A DNA stretch of 64,000 nt from Cephalothrix simula (taxonomy: Eukaryota; Nemertea; Palaeonemertea; Archinemertea; Cephalotrichidae). This document shows, piece after piece, positions 44,135-53,607 of the stretch (positions are counted from its first letter, which is position 1; the number at the start of each line of letters is the position of its first letter). The notes below the pieces were generated by a model. The model had not been told where the DNA came from, made no database searches, and saw nothing but the letters and a program-made list of their open reading frames with translations. The position numbers and the translations under genes are program-made. The stretch is taken from contig JAXIUW010000008.1 in assembly GCA_035591015.1 (NCBI GenBank), positions 1-64,000 of the forward strand, read 5' to 3'.

Positions 44135-44739
44135 TGTATTTCCTTGTGGGCGATACCAATGGCCTGTTGTTGAATCAAAACATCGTAAAGCTCTTCAATG
44201 GGCAGGCCAACTACGGCATTATAAGAGCCTTCAATGCGCTTAATCATTAGGCTCGCCCAACCCTGAATGGCGTAGCCACCGGCCTTATCTAGCCCTTCGC
44301 CGCCGGCAGCATAGGCTTTAATTAACTCACTTGGCAGTTCTTTGAAGGCTACCTTAGTTTTTGTAGTTCGTACAATATGCTGTTGGCACTGGCTGTCAAT
44401 AACGCAGAATGATGACAAAACAAGATGCTCAGAGCCTGAAAGCTGATTAAGCATCGCATAGCATTCGTCTTTAGATGATGGCTTGCCCAAGATATTGCCG
44501 TTGATGCAGACTATTGTATCGCCAGCAATGATCACGGCATCAGTATCTACGGGGCAGCGCAAAGCCTTTTCAGTAGCCATGCGTTGAGCGTAGGCAAGAG
44601 GCTCTTCGTGCGGATAGGGCTGTTCATCAATATTAACGGCTTGAGTATTGAAGGTTAGCCCCATTTGCTCAAGCAATAGCTTTCGGCGTGGTGATTGAGA
44701 AGCCAATATTAGACTACGATACTGAACAATAAAGCTCAT
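44128..44739 (-). CDS. maf: Maf-family nucleotide pyrophosphatase
   Basis: About 203 residues from the ATG at 44739, which lies 1 bp after the mrdA stop; the earlier ATG (44778) would sit inside mrdA. The N-terminal LILASQSPRRKLLLEQMGL is the Maf signature; further on are AQRMATEKAL, IIAGDTIVCINGNILGKP and GGYAIQGWASLMIKRIEGSYNAVVGLP. Maf proteins hydrolyse dTTP/UTP or modified nucleotides and are often found beside mreBCD in proteobacteria, as here. The Y-A-I-Q-G motif suggests the YhdE (dTTP/UTP) branch. Confidence 0.92.
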   Translation of the reverse strand: MSFIVQYRSLILASQSPRRKLLLEQMGLTFNTQAVNIDEQPYPHEEPLAYAQRMATEKALRCPVDTDAVIIAGDTIVCINGNILGKPSSKDECYAMLNQLSGSEHLVLSSFCVIDSQCQQHIVRTTKTKVAFKELPSELIKAYAAGGEGLDKAGGYAIQGWASLMIKRIEGSYNAVVGLPIEELYDVLIQQQAIGIAHKEIQC

Positions 44740-44740
44740 A

Positions 44741-46654
44741 CTAGGGAAAAACTCGGTCAAGATTATTACGGAAACCAAGCTGCTGGTTGTTGATTAGATC
44801 AGAAGGCACAGCCAAAGAATTATAGAGAGGATTAGACAGTGGCTGAATATTTTCGTGGTAAAAAGTAAATATCTTATCAGCTAAAGGCACCGCTGTTCTA
44901 ACCGATGAGCCACCATGCTCAACCACTACAACTACAGATATTTGCGGGTCGTAAGCAGGGGCAAAGCCAACAAACATTGAGTGTGGTTCAAACTCTGGGC
45001 TGTCTGCGTTGTTATTACGACGGCTAACCACCTCTACAGTACCTGTTTTGCCAGCCACATCAAAGGGCAAGCTATTTAATTGCTTGGCAGTGCCATTAAC
45101 TACTGCCTGCCGTAAACCCTGTTTAACTACAGAGAAATAATAGCTGTTTATGGCTGCATTTTGCCAGTTTGGCGAGTTATCTTCAATATCATACACGGTT
45201 TGCTGTTCACTATTGACGATTTGCCTTATTACTGAAGGCCGCGGAGTAGAGCCCTCGTTGGCTAGAGTATTTATATAATATAGCAACTGCATCGGAGTAG
45301 CTGCCATAAAGCCCTGCCCAATGGCAAAGTTTACCGTTTCACCACTAAACCAGCGCTCACCAAGGGTGGCTAGCTTCCACTCTGTAGAGGGCACTAAACC
45401 CGGTTTTTCTGCGCCTAGTTCAGAGTTAACAACCTGCCCAAAACCGAGTCGTGCGGCATAATCAGCAATAACATCAGCCCCTAACTCATAGCCTAATTTA
45501 TAAAAAAATACGTTGCAAGAAACGGCCAAGGCTTCTTTAACATTAACCATGCCATGGCCACTACGCAAATTGCAGTAGAACGTTTTTGAACCAATGTTGA
45601 AGTGGCCGGGGCAGTCAAGCTCTGTATGTTCGTCAATAAGACCTTCTTCAAGAGCGGCTAAAGCCACTATGGGCTTAAAGGTTGAGCCCGGCGAATATAG
45701 CCCATGAATAGCACGATTAAAAAGCACATGGCTGTTATTGTTTATAAATTCAGACCATTCACCCTCTTCCATGCCATCTGAGAAAATGTTGGGGTCATAG
45801 TCCGGAAAGCTGGCAAAGGCTAGTATTTCTCCAGTTTGAGGATTACTAACTAGCACAGAGCCGACTCTATCTTCAAAAATCTTTTTGATATAGGCTTGTA
45901 GGCGCAGATCAACGGTTAGCCAAATATTTGAGCCCGGTTGAGGAATAATCGGTGCTCCGGTTACGCTAAGCTGGCGACCAACGTTATCAACAACAACCTG
46001 CTTGCCGCCATCTACACCAACTAAATCGGGGTTAAGCGTTTTTTCAATGCCTGATTGACCACTAACACGCCCTGAGTAAACCCGATCTAAAGACATACCC
46101 CGCAATTCTTGTTCACTAATTTCGCCTACATAACCAGTTACATGCGCTGCTACATCAGCACTGGGGTAAAGCCGTCGTGATTCAACAACCACCCGTACTC
46201 CGGGTAGATCAGTTGAGTAGGTGTCTAGCAAATCGGCCATATTGCGACCAATGTTCTCTAAAATTACTACGGGCTTAAAGCGTGGTCGCTGGCGGTTAGA
46301 TTCTATTTTTTGGCGCAGATCTTTGATGTCAATCTTGGCTATGCGTGAAAGATTATTAAGGGTTAAGTCAAGATTATCAGTGTCTTCAGGAATTATTTCT
46401 ACCCGAAAGGCAGGGCGGTTATAGGCTAATAATTCACCGTTACGGTCATATATTGTGCCACGCAATCCCTCTAGGGGCAGTACTCTAACTCGGTTGCCAG
46501 TAGAGATTTCTTCGTAGTGTTCGCCCTGCATAACCTGCAAATACCACAGCCTAGCAATTAAAACTAAGAACAGTAGCAAAAAGAAGCCTAGTATGACTAG
46601 TGTGCGCAGGCGCACTTGCTGAACTTCGTTATTGCTCATTAAAGATATTTTCAT
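44741..46654 (-). CDS. mrdA: Penicillin-binding protein 2 (elongasome transpeptidase)
   Basis: 637 residues; Met1 or Met6 (46639) may be the start. One membrane anchor (about 17-37), a PBP dimerisation domain (about 60-240, including RGTIYDRNGELLAYNRPAF), then the transpeptidase domain with SPGSTFKPIVAL (catalytic Ser near 323), SCN (about 382) and KTGTVEV (about 533). It crosslinks the side wall during elongation together with RodA, MreC and RodZ. rodA, often next, is not here. It overlaps mreD by 4 bp. Confidence 0.95.
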   Translation of the reverse strand: MKISLMSNNEVQQVRLRTLVILGFFLLLFLVLIARLWYLQVMQGEHYEEISTGNRVRVLPLEGLRGTIYDRNGELLAYNRPAFRVEIIPEDTDNLDLTLNNLSRIAKIDIKDLRQKIESNRQRPRFKPVVILENIGRNMADLLDTYSTDLPGVRVVVESRRLYPSADVAAHVTGYVGEISEQELRGMSLDRVYSGRVSGQSGIEKTLNPDLVGVDGGKQVVVDNVGRQLSVTGAPIIPQPGSNIWLTVDLRLQAYIKKIFEDRVGSVLVSNPQTGEILAFASFPDYDPNIFSDGMEEGEWSEFINNNSHVLFNRAIHGLYSPGSTFKPIVALAALEEGLIDEHTELDCPGHFNIGSKTFYCNLRSGHGMVNVKEALAVSCNVFFYKLGYELGADVIADYAARLGFGQVVNSELGAEKPGLVPSTEWKLATLGERWFSGETVNFAIGQGFMAATPMQLLYYINTLANEGSTPRPSVIRQIVNSEQQTVYDIEDNSPNWQNAAINSYYFSVVKQGLRQAVVNGTAKQLNSLPFDVAGKTGTVEVVSRRNNNADSPEFEPHSMFVGFAPAYDPQISVVVVVEHGGSSVRTAVPLADKIFTFYHENIQPLSNPLYNSLAVPSDLINNQQLGFRNNLDRVFP

Positions 46655-47154
46655 TTTTTTATCCTTGAGCGTCGCCCCTTAAATAGTAATGGTTTGGTTA
46701 CGTAAAGCAAGTGAATGCCGGCCATGATTAGTAGCCCCAGCACAGTTTGCAATAATACCGAATTAACAAACATTGCCCACCATTCAGTCTCTGAATACAA
46801 AGTCTGATACAGGGTTAAAGTTATACCGCCTTCAATTATACCAAATAAAAGCATGATGAAGTACAGCGTATAAATTGATTTATCGTACATAAAACTAATA
46901 ACAAACGTACCAATTAGAACCGTTGTAATGTAGGAAGCAATATGTAAGCCCAGTATGTTTTCACTATCCATCAACAAACCCAGCGCAAAGGCATAGGCAA
47001 AGGGGTTGTGTTTATCATCATTGAGGGCAAAGTAGGCCAAAGCCATTACCGGAAAAATTGGCTTTATGCCCCAAACTGCCAAGGCGGGCGCAACAACAAT
47101 TTGCAGGCAGTAGATAATTAGGCTAATTGCGGCAACCTTTAGAACATTCATCAA
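46651..47154 (-). CDS. mreD: Rod-shape-determining protein MreD
   Basis: 167 residues, about five membrane spans (for example VAAISLIIYCLQIVVAPALAVWG and ITTVLIGTFVISFMY), a basic C-terminus (GRRSRIKK). MreD is an inner-membrane part of the elongasome. It lies between mreC (6 bp upstream) and mrdA (4-bp overlap). Sequence conservation of MreD is weak; position and topology decide the call. Confidence 0.88.
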   Translation of the reverse strand: MMNVLKVAAISLIIYCLQIVVAPALAVWGIKPIFPVMALAYFALNDDKHNPFAYAFALGLLMDSENILGLHIASYITTVLIGTFVISFMYDKSIYTLYFIMLLFGIIEGGITLTLYQTLYSETEWWAMFVNSVLLQTVLGLLIMAGIHLLYVTKPLLFKGRRSRIKK

Positions 47155-47160
47155 CTTTGG

Positions 47161-48036
47161 TTATTCATCATTATCACTAGGCAGTAAAACATAAACATTT
47201 TCAATACGATTAAAATTTACGGCAATATCAACGGTAGCATTTTTGAATAGTTCATGCTGCTCACTTTGCACTGCTTCAATAGTCCCCACCAGCAGCCCTT
47301 TAGGGAATATGCCGGCCATGCCACTGGTAATAACCTCATCACCAACCTTAATTTCGGCTAGTTTGCGGATTCGATCTACCGCCAGTCCTAAACCATCACC
47401 GGCGGCAATGCCTTTGTCTTGAGGAATAAGCAATACATCATCATTATTGCCGACAACAACCATTCTATCGCGGGTGCGGCGCACTAAAACAGGAAATCTA
47501 TGCCGGCGGTCAGTAATTAATTGTACCGTAGAGCGCAGAGGCGAGACTGTTTCAATGCGACCAACTACTCCCTCACGCACGATTACCGGATAATTACGCT
47601 TGATGCCTGCCTGACTACCACGATTAATGATTAAGATATGATTAAAATTCTCAACTGATTCACCGACTATCTCTGAATAAACGCTTTTTAATGGTTGCTT
47701 TTGAGGAAAATCAAGCTGTTCTCTGAGTAGCTTGAACTGAATAGCGTCATTTTCATATTGGTTTAGCTTTTCATTGAGGAGCTTATTTTCTTCAATAAGG
47801 CGTTTATTTTCAGTTTGGGTATTAATCAGCACGACATAGTCATCAATTAAACCACCGATGCTACTGGTTGAATTATGAACAAACTCTTGTACGGGGAAGG
47901 TTATTGTGGCCAAGGCATCATAGAGAAAGCTAAAATTGACACTAAATTTGGCACGCATAGATAGAGCCACACCTGCGCTAACTAACACAGTGGCAATGAT
48001 AATTACTATGCGATGTCTTTTAAGTAGCCTCAGCAT
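47161..48036 (-). CDS. mreC: Rod-shape-determining protein MreC
   Basis: 291 residues. One N-terminal membrane span (about 10-28), a coiled coil (about 75-110, KRLIEENKLLNEKLNQYENDA as part of it), then a beta-rich periplasmic domain with VIVREGVVGRIETVSPLRSTVQLITDRRHRFPV and GDEVITSGMAGIFPKGLLVGTI. MreC activates PBP2 within the elongasome. It starts 12 bp after the mreB-like gene. Confidence 0.93.
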   Translation of the reverse strand: MLRLLKRHRIVIIIATVLVSAGVALSMRAKFSVNFSFLYDALATITFPVQEFVHNSTSSIGGLIDDYVVLINTQTENKRLIEENKLLNEKLNQYENDAIQFKLLREQLDFPQKQPLKSVYSEIVGESVENFNHILIINRGSQAGIKRNYPVIVREGVVGRIETVSPLRSTVQLITDRRHRFPVLVRRTRDRMVVVGNNDDVLLIPQDKGIAAGDGLGLAVDRIRKLAEIKVGDEVITSGMAGIFPKGLLVGTIEAVQSEQHELFKNATVDIAVNFNRIENVYVLLPSDNDE

Positions 48037-48048
48037 ACTTTAGATAAA

Positions 48049-48951
48049 TTATGTTACAGAAATTTTTGAACCCGGTAGCAATTTTAACGCTTGCAGGCAT
48101 AATAATTCAACTGGATTATCAGCAGTTTTGAAGGGCAGCCCCAAACTTGATGATAATGTTTCAGCCAATCCCTCAATTAATGCACCGCCACCAAGCAGCT
48201 GTACACCCTGTTGTTTAGCCTGTGGGGCTAGTTCTGGGGGTAGCTCTTGCAGACATTCTGAAAAGATTTGCAAAATTAAACCCATATAATCTTCTAGGCA
48301 GTCATAGACCAGTGCTAGGTTAACAATGAGGCGGTTTTTTCTTTTATTGATAACATTAATGCTGAATAATTCAGTTTTAAGAGGCTTTGCGCTGGGCAGT
48401 AGCGAGATGCACTCAAAAATTAATCTAAGTGCATCGTCATCACTGACGGTGATTTTATATTTTTTTTCTAGGCTCTCAATGATTAACTTAGCCAGATTGT
48501 TAAGGCCAAACTCAATCCGCTGGAATGAAATTAACTCACCTTTATAAACCATGCCAGCAGCAATTTTGCTATAGCCAACATCTATATAAAGATTTAGGTC
48601 ACGCTCATGGCTCAATATTTGAGGCGCGCTAAGCCAGTGGGTTTGATTTATACCCGCTTCACGTAAAGTGTAAGTCATATTTTCACGATCAGCGGCGGGT
48701 ATGTTAGGCTCTGCAATTAGATAAATGCGGTTTAAGAAGCGTGGCATTGCGGCATGTTTGGCCAATATGTGTTCAATCAGCTCACAAAAGGCCATCATGT
48801 TATTGATTCTAAAGCCCATAACGGCGGGCAGGGGCTCTAGTGCAGACTTAAATTTATCGGTTCTGAGTACAATTAATCTTTCATTATTAACACTAAGAAT
48901 GCGTGTATTAAAGCTCCCTAAGTCAAGGATTAATTTGTTGATAAAACGCAT
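48049..48951 (-). CDS. Divergent MreB-like actin-family protein
   Basis: About 300 residues from the ATG at 48951 (an upstream ATG at 48987 adds a basic 12-residue head). It occupies the mreB position before mreC but is far from canonical MreB (about 345 residues). The phosphate-1 loop is LILDLGSFNT where MreB has D-L-G-T-A-N-T; the phosphate-2 loop is LYIDVGYSKIAAGMV where D-I-G-G-G-T-T is usual; the adenosine-site motif LLGGGALIEGLAETLSSSLGLP is well kept. The loss of the G-G-T in phosphate 2 suggests weakened or absent ATP hydrolysis. It could be the organism's only MreB or a second paralogue. Confidence 0.72.
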   Translation of the reverse strand: MRFINKLILDLGSFNTRILSVNNERLIVLRTDKFKSALEPLPAVMGFRINNMMAFCELIEHILAKHAAMPRFLNRIYLIAEPNIPAADRENMTYTLREAGINQTHWLSAPQILSHERDLNLYIDVGYSKIAAGMVYKGELISFQRIEFGLNNLAKLIIESLEKKYKITVSDDDALRLIFECISLLPSAKPLKTELFSINVINKRKNRLIVNLALVYDCLEDYMGLILQIFSECLQELPPELAPQAKQQGVQLLGGGALIEGLAETLSSSLGLPFKTADNPVELLCLQALKLLPGSKISVT

Positions 48952-49033
48952 AGTGCTATGCTTGACTTTGTTTGTGCGTAAAGGCACTATCTAGTGCGTT
49001 GATGGTATGCGTTGCTGAAGTTTAATGTGTGCT

Positions 49034-49037
49034 GGCG

Positions 49038-49075
<38 letters not shown>

Positions 49076-49109
49076 CGTGTCGGCAGTTCGATCCTGTCTC
49101 TCGCCACCA
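49034..49109 (+). tRNA. tRNA-Phe (GAA)
   Basis: 76 nt with CCA encoded. Acceptor GGCGAGA pairs with TCTCGCC (49099-49105), discriminator A, CCA 49107-49109. D arm GCTCAGTTGGTAGAGC; anticodon stem GAGGA/TCCTC with loop CTGAAAA, anticodon GAA at 49067-49069; T arm with GTTCGATCC. All arms fold without mismatches of note. It lies alone, 46 bp from the MreB-like upstream ATG on the opposite strand. Confidence 0.97.
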
Positions 49110-49425
49110 GCCGCTGAGGTTCTTTATTAACCACACCGCAGAACAACAATTATCATTCTAACAAAATATCTGTCAAAATTCTGTGCAGAACCGCAGCGCA
49201 CCAAGTATCGTGCAGAAGAGTAGGCATCATGCAGTAGAAATTTTCTAAATGAATTCTCTAAAGAAATTCTATAAATAAATCATCTAAACTGCGCAAAGTA
49301 TAGGTGTATTCTTAGCGTAAATGCACAGCAGGTGCTAGATGAAGCACAATTGATGCTAGAATTATCTGTAAATAATCTTGAAAACCAAATAAACAATCTA
49401 GCATAACAATAGGTGAGTGTAAGAT
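49110..49425. other. Intergenic interval between tRNA-Phe and mtnP
   Basis: 316 bp. No integrase or attachment-site duplication of the tRNA end is seen. The motif GTGCAGAA appears twice (near 49160 and 49210) and the rest is AT-rich. It should hold the mtnP promoter. Confidence 0.45.
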
Positions 49426-50301
49426 ATGGCTTCAGAGATTAAAATTGGCATAATCGGTGGCAGCGGATTTTATTCTTTGGTTGACGCAAAAAATATTGTA
49501 GAGCACAGAATTAACACGCCTTACGGCAATATGTCTGATGCCGTTATAGAGGGCAATATAGCCGAAACAAAGGTCTTTTTTTTAGCACGCCACGGCCAAG
49601 GTCACAGTTATTTGCCTAGCGAAATACCCTTTTTAGCGAATATCTGGGGGCTAAAGAGCTTAGGTATTACGCATTTAATATCGGTTTCAGTGGTGGGCAG
49701 CTTGGTAGAGGGAATAAAACCCGGACATATTGTTTTTCCAGATCAATTTATAGACTGCACTCGCCGCCGTGAAACAACCTTCTTTGGAAAAGGTATAATT
49801 GGGCATGTTTCTATGGGAACGCCAATTTGCCTAGAACTGCATGACTTACTGGTTGAAAAAGCTCAAGGTTTGGCGATTAAGCATCATCGTACAGGTAGCT
49901 ATGTTTGCATTGAAGGCCCCAGATTTTCTACACATGCAGAATCAAAGCTATTTGCTAGCTGGGGTGGTAGTGTGGTGGGTATGACCAACATGCCCGAGGC
50001 TAGTTTGGCTCGTGAAGCAGAAATGTGCTATGCAACATTGGCTTTGGCCACAGACTACGATAGTTGGCGCGGAGCTGATCATGCTGTTAATGTAGGCGAT
50101 ATAATAACCATAATGCGTCAGAACATTGAAAAATCGGTGCAGATTATTAGTGAAGCCGTGGTTGATGTTGCTACTGCCACTACTGACACGTGCGGCTGTC
50201 GGAATGTGTTAGATAGCTCTATATATACTCCGCGTGAGGCGATTAAGAGCCAAGTTTTTCAGCGCTTAGAGCCTATTTTAGCTCGCTACATGGATAAGTA
50301 A
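49426..50301 (+). CDS. mtnP: S-methyl-5'-thioadenosine phosphorylase
   Basis: 291 residues, purine nucleoside phosphorylase family 2. KIGIIGGSGFYSL at the start, phosphate site FLARHGQGHSYLPSEIPFLANIWGLKSLG, GPRFSTHAESKLF, and GMTNMPEASLAREAEMCYATLALATDYDSW, the base/ribose site. The S-T-H and N-M-P-E segments favour MTA over inosine or guanosine. It recycles methylthioadenosine from polyamine and other SAM-dependent reactions. GTGAG about 10 nt upstream could be the ribosome binding site. rodZ follows after 15 bp. Confidence 0.92.
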   Translation: MASEIKIGIIGGSGFYSLVDAKNIVEHRINTPYGNMSDAVIEGNIAETKVFFLARHGQGHSYLPSEIPFLANIWGLKSLGITHLISVSVVGSLVEGIKPGHIVFPDQFIDCTRRRETTFFGKGIIGHVSMGTPICLELHDLLVEKAQGLAIKHHRTGSYVCIEGPRFSTHAESKLFASWGGSVVGMTNMPEASLAREAEMCYATLALATDYDSWRGADHAVNVGDIITIMRQNIEKSVQIISEAVVDVATATTDTCGCRNVLDSSIYTPREAIKSQVFQRLEPILARYMDK

Positions 50302-50316
50302 AACCTAGTTACTACA

Positions 50317-51129
50317 ATGAACGATAATTCAAATCTGCTTCAAAATGAACAGCTAACCAAAGTGGGCACTCGTTTGCGTGATGCTCGTGAAGCTAAGGGA
50401 ATTAGCATAGAAGAAGTTGCCAGTTCTAGTCGCATCAATAGGGTTTACATTGAGCAAATTGAAAATGGCATGCTTAATACGCAACTAGGTGCAGTGGTGG
50501 TGCGGGGGTTTGTGCGCATCTATATAAAATTTTTAGGACTAGGTGAAGAATTAGAAGCAGAGCTGAGCCTAGTTACTGCCGGCGACGCAAAAGAAGAAAA
50601 TCAATTTCAGGTTGCACGCCGTATGGATTATCTTGTTGTGTCAGAGAAAAAGCTGTTTACACCGCTGCGATTGGTTATTGCTCTATTTCTGCTGGCAGTG
50701 GTTAGCGGTTCAGTTGTTACCTACCAGTTACTAGATAGCTCTGAGCAACAAGTTGTTGAAGAAGCTGTTGAAGAAGTGGTTGAAGAACCAGAGGCTGTTG
50801 CCGTAGAAGAAATACCAGAGTCGCCGGCTCCAATTGGTGAAATAGCCAATAGCATAAGTGATTTAAGCATATTAAAGGTTTCTGTGCGGGGGCTAGAGCC
50901 AACCTGGATTAGAGTTTCGGTTGATCGGGCTGAACCACAAGAATTCTACGTTACTCAAGATGAAGTGCTCAATTGGGATTGTGAAGAAGAAATAGTCTTC
51001 ACCATAGGCAACTCAAGTGGGCTGAGTATTTTGATGAATGGCGAAGAAATAGTCATTCCGCCGGGGCCCAAGCAGCTGATTACTGACATGACGCTTAATC
51101 GCCTGACCCTATTTCGGCTACAAAATTAG
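50317..51129 (+). CDS. rodZ: RodZ-like cytoskeletal membrane protein
   Basis: 270 residues. Cytosolic helix-turn-helix domain (about 14-90: LRDAREAKGISIEEVASSSRINRVYIEQIENG, then RGFVRIYIKFLGL), a membrane span (about 111-133), an acidic Glu/Val/Pro-rich linker (about 136-168) and a periplasmic beta domain (DUF4115-like, about 175-260). RodZ links MreB filaments to the elongasome. It is notable because the MreB here is divergent. It is co-oriented with mtnP, not with ispG as in many proteobacteria. Confidence 0.88.
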   Translation: MNDNSNLLQNEQLTKVGTRLRDAREAKGISIEEVASSSRINRVYIEQIENGMLNTQLGAVVVRGFVRIYIKFLGLGEELEAELSLVTAGDAKEENQFQVARRMDYLVVSEKKLFTPLRLVIALFLLAVVSGSVVTYQLLDSSEQQVVEEAVEEVVEEPEAVAVEEIPESPAPIGEIANSISDLSILKVSVRGLEPTWIRVSVDRAEPQEFYVTQDEVLNWDCEEEIVFTIGNSSGLSILMNGEEIVIPPGPKQLITDMTLNRLTLFRLQN

Positions 51130-51150
51130 GCTTTGCTCTTTGGTTAGCGA

Positions 51151-51618
51151 CTATAGCTGATGATAACCTTGACGATAGTAGATTAAGGGGTTTTTATCGG
51201 TATTAGTGCTATAGATTTCATCCAAAGCAACAATAAATAGCTGATGATCGCCTACCGTGCTGGTCTCGGTCACAGTGCCCACCATTTGCACCAAGGCGTC
51301 TTTAATTACTGGAATGCCAGACTTGACCTCTAGGTGTGCGGCAATATCATGCTGGTCTGGATGAGCAAAATGCTGTGATATTTGCTCTTGGTCAGCATTT
51401 AATATGCTTATTCCTACCCGGTGACAATCCTTAAAACTTGAGAAAAGGCTTGAACTCAACCCTAAGTAGAATGACAATAACGGCGGCTCAAGCGATGCTG
51501 ATATTAGTGATGACGCAGTAAATCCGGTTGGTTTATCCGCAGGGGTGCTAATTACAGATACTCCCGAAGCCCAATTACTAAAGGCATTGCGGTATGTTTT
51601 TTTATTAATCATAGTCAA
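51151..51618 (-). CDS. Flavin reductase-like domain protein
   Basis: 155 residues of the FMN-binding split-barrel flavin reductase family: FSNWASGVSVISTPADKPTGFTASSLISASLEPPLLSFYL at the start (flavin site), then VGISILNADQEQISQHFA and the C-terminal GDHQLFIVALDEI. Such proteins reduce FMN/FAD with NAD(P)H, often feeding a monooxygenase. No monooxygenase is adjacent. It is followed upstream by the DUF2254-like gene on the same strand (9 bp gap). Confidence 0.88.
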   Translation of the reverse strand: MTMINKKTYRNAFSNWASGVSVISTPADKPTGFTASSLISASLEPPLLSFYLGLSSSLFSSFKDCHRVGISILNADQEQISQHFAHPDQHDIAAHLEVKSGIPVIKDALVQMVGTVTETSTVGDHQLFIVALDEIYSTNTDKNPLIYYRQGYHQL

Positions 51619-51627
51619 TGAGTTAGC

Positions 51628-53265
51628 TCATGCTAAAGGTTTGAATAAGGGGATTATATGTCGTTCATAAAGCTCTTTTAGATGGCTTTTGCGCTGAGGG
51701 TCCATGTAAAAGAAGTCTACTCCACGATCGGTGATTTCCCAAAACTTGCGATCGGTTACGGTTATCATTTCATTCCAAATGCCGTCCATGCGCTCCCAGC
51801 TTTCCATCTTCATATCATCAATTACAAGTTTAACTATCTTTTCATCACCCATAGACAGCGCAAAGGCCGCAAAACGCAACTGAGCCTTGCGCACGCTCCG
51901 CAGTTCAAACTCATTTTCACGTGTTTTTCGGCTGTCATCAATCTCTAAGAATATTTTTAGCATGTCTCTGAAACAAGGACTCTTTTTTATATAAGCCTGC
52001 TCTAGTAGATGCTCTAAATCAAAGCATGTCGTAATCAGGATTAGCGGAATATTAAAATTTTGAGCAGTTTGACCATAGTACTTGAAATAAGAGGCTATTT
52101 TTACCGCTAGCTTAGAGTCATAAATCAATATTTCTTCGGCAAGCATGCGGTACTGATACAAAAGATTATAAATAGCTCGTGCATTATGATTAGTTACCGC
52201 AAAGCGCAAAAACGTATTAAAGTACTGCACCACGAAGCTCAGCAAATAACGCTCGTTGAGGCGAATGGCATACTGACCAATAGTCTTGGTATTATTGGCT
52301 ATTGAGCTAACTGCATCGGGCATACCAACAATTGAAGACTTAAATATAAGCTCTAAATCCATAAAGCACTTAGCCTCAACCCAAATCCTAGTAGATATTA
52401 TTTCATTAATAAAATCAGAAGATAATGACGGAAACGTGTCGCGGTAAACAGCAAACCATTGCCGTGGCATTTTAGCTTTAAGCAAAATGTAGTCAACTAG
52501 AATCTCTTTGAGGGTGCGAATACTAAGCAGGGCTTCGTTGCGATCTTTCTGCTCTACGGCACTTAGGGCAATGTCGCTAATCTGCTCCATTGATAAAGCT
52601 ATATCACGCTGAATGCGCTGTAGTTCTTTAGGCTTAGGTTTTTTAATCGCTCCAGCAATAGATTTGCGGGTGTTAAGTCTAATGGTGGCCACAACATTAT
52701 TGGGCGTTAAGAATATAAATACGTAGTTAAAATAGGGTATTAGCAAACTCAGAATGAGCGTTGTAAGAAATAGCAGAAACACGCTTCCCCAAAACGGCAA
52801 GAATTGCATAGAAGTTGAGTAAACCAGTAAAATGCTATAAATACAGGCCAATACCATCAACACAAAGAAGGTGCGGTTGATAGCATCATTAATAAATAGC
52901 TCAATTAATTTAGGGGTGTAGCGTTGAGCAGCTAATTGCACAACAATGGCGACAACTGTAATAACCAGTCCGAGTATGGCGATTAATACTTCTGATACGC
53001 CACCTAGTGCGTCACCAACAACTTCTATTTCGGTTAAGAATAAAGTTTCAAACAATGACGCATTGCTGAGGCTAATTTTATGGTCTAAAATACGCAAGGT
53101 TGCGTAGGCACAGGTTGCGATGCCCACGGTTAACCATAGTGAATAAAACCAATATTCAAAGAACACACGCCGTGAGCGCAAGACGGGATTAGGCAAAATA
53201 AATTCGCCAGCACTTTGCTTAATGCGCATTTGACTAATTCTGCTTTGATCTACATTTTTTTTCAT
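51628..53265 (-). CDS. DUF2254-like multi-span membrane protein
   Basis: About 545 residues from the ATG at 53265 (an upstream ATG at 53304 adds 13 residues). Four membrane spans lie within about 25-205; between them is LAAQRYTPKLIELFINDAINRTFF, close to the Q-x-S-P-R-x-L-x-x-F-x-x-D motif of DUF2254. The remaining 340 residues are predicted cytosolic and helical, ending with an alpha-rich region (FWEITDRGVDFFYMDPQRKSH). The function of DUF2254 is unknown. The protein is somewhat longer at the C-terminus than usual members. Confidence 0.6.
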   Translation of the reverse strand: MKKNVDQSRISQMRIKQSAGEFILPNPVLRSRRVFFEYWFYSLWLTVGIATCAYATLRILDHKISLSNASLFETLFLTEIEVVGDALGGVSEVLIAILGLVITVVAIVVQLAAQRYTPKLIELFINDAINRTFFVLMVLACIYSILLVYSTSMQFLPFWGSVFLLFLTTLILSLLIPYFNYVFIFLTPNNVVATIRLNTRKSIAGAIKKPKPKELQRIQRDIALSMEQISDIALSAVEQKDRNEALLSIRTLKEILVDYILLKAKMPRQWFAVYRDTFPSLSSDFINEIISTRIWVEAKCFMDLELIFKSSIVGMPDAVSSIANNTKTIGQYAIRLNERYLLSFVVQYFNTFLRFAVTNHNARAIYNLLYQYRMLAEEILIYDSKLAVKIASYFKYYGQTAQNFNIPLILITTCFDLEHLLEQAYIKKSPCFRDMLKIFLEIDDSRKTRENEFELRSVRKAQLRFAAFALSMGDEKIVKLVIDDMKMESWERMDGIWNEMITVTDRKFWEITDRGVDFFYMDPQRKSHLKELYERHIIPLFKPLA

Positions 53266-53304
53266 ATTGAACTTTTTTTTTGAACACCAACGCAGGCCTA
53301 GCAA

Positions 53305-53607
53305 ACTATAGTATATTCTTTTTATTCAGAACAAAGCCTAATAACTATAACTAATATGTTTTTAGTGAATAATCATTAATTCATTTTTATTAACTTTAGG
53401 GCTACCGTGCTGCTAATGTAGTGCTATAGTTTCAGCGCCTCATGCCGTACATAAACTTAATCGGTTATTTAGATGGGGTACTTTAGGCTAAGTTTGCAAA
53501 TATGCTTTAAGCTATAGTTTATTTTTTGACTAGACCGCAACCTATTATTGATCTAAGTCTAGCTTATACATAAGAACGATTTAAGCAGCAGCAAAGGCTA
53601 TGCATTT
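53305..53607. other. Divergent intergenic interval upstream of the cis-prenyltransferase gene
   Basis: 303 bp between divergent genes; AT-rich, no repeat modules, no RNA gene. It must hold both promoters but I see no convincing boxes. Confidence 0.4.

Noticed and set aside
49034-49425. tRNA-Phe as an integration site of a mobile element
   Set aside because: No integrase gene and no repeat of the tRNA 3' end were found downstream; genes beyond it are ordinary.
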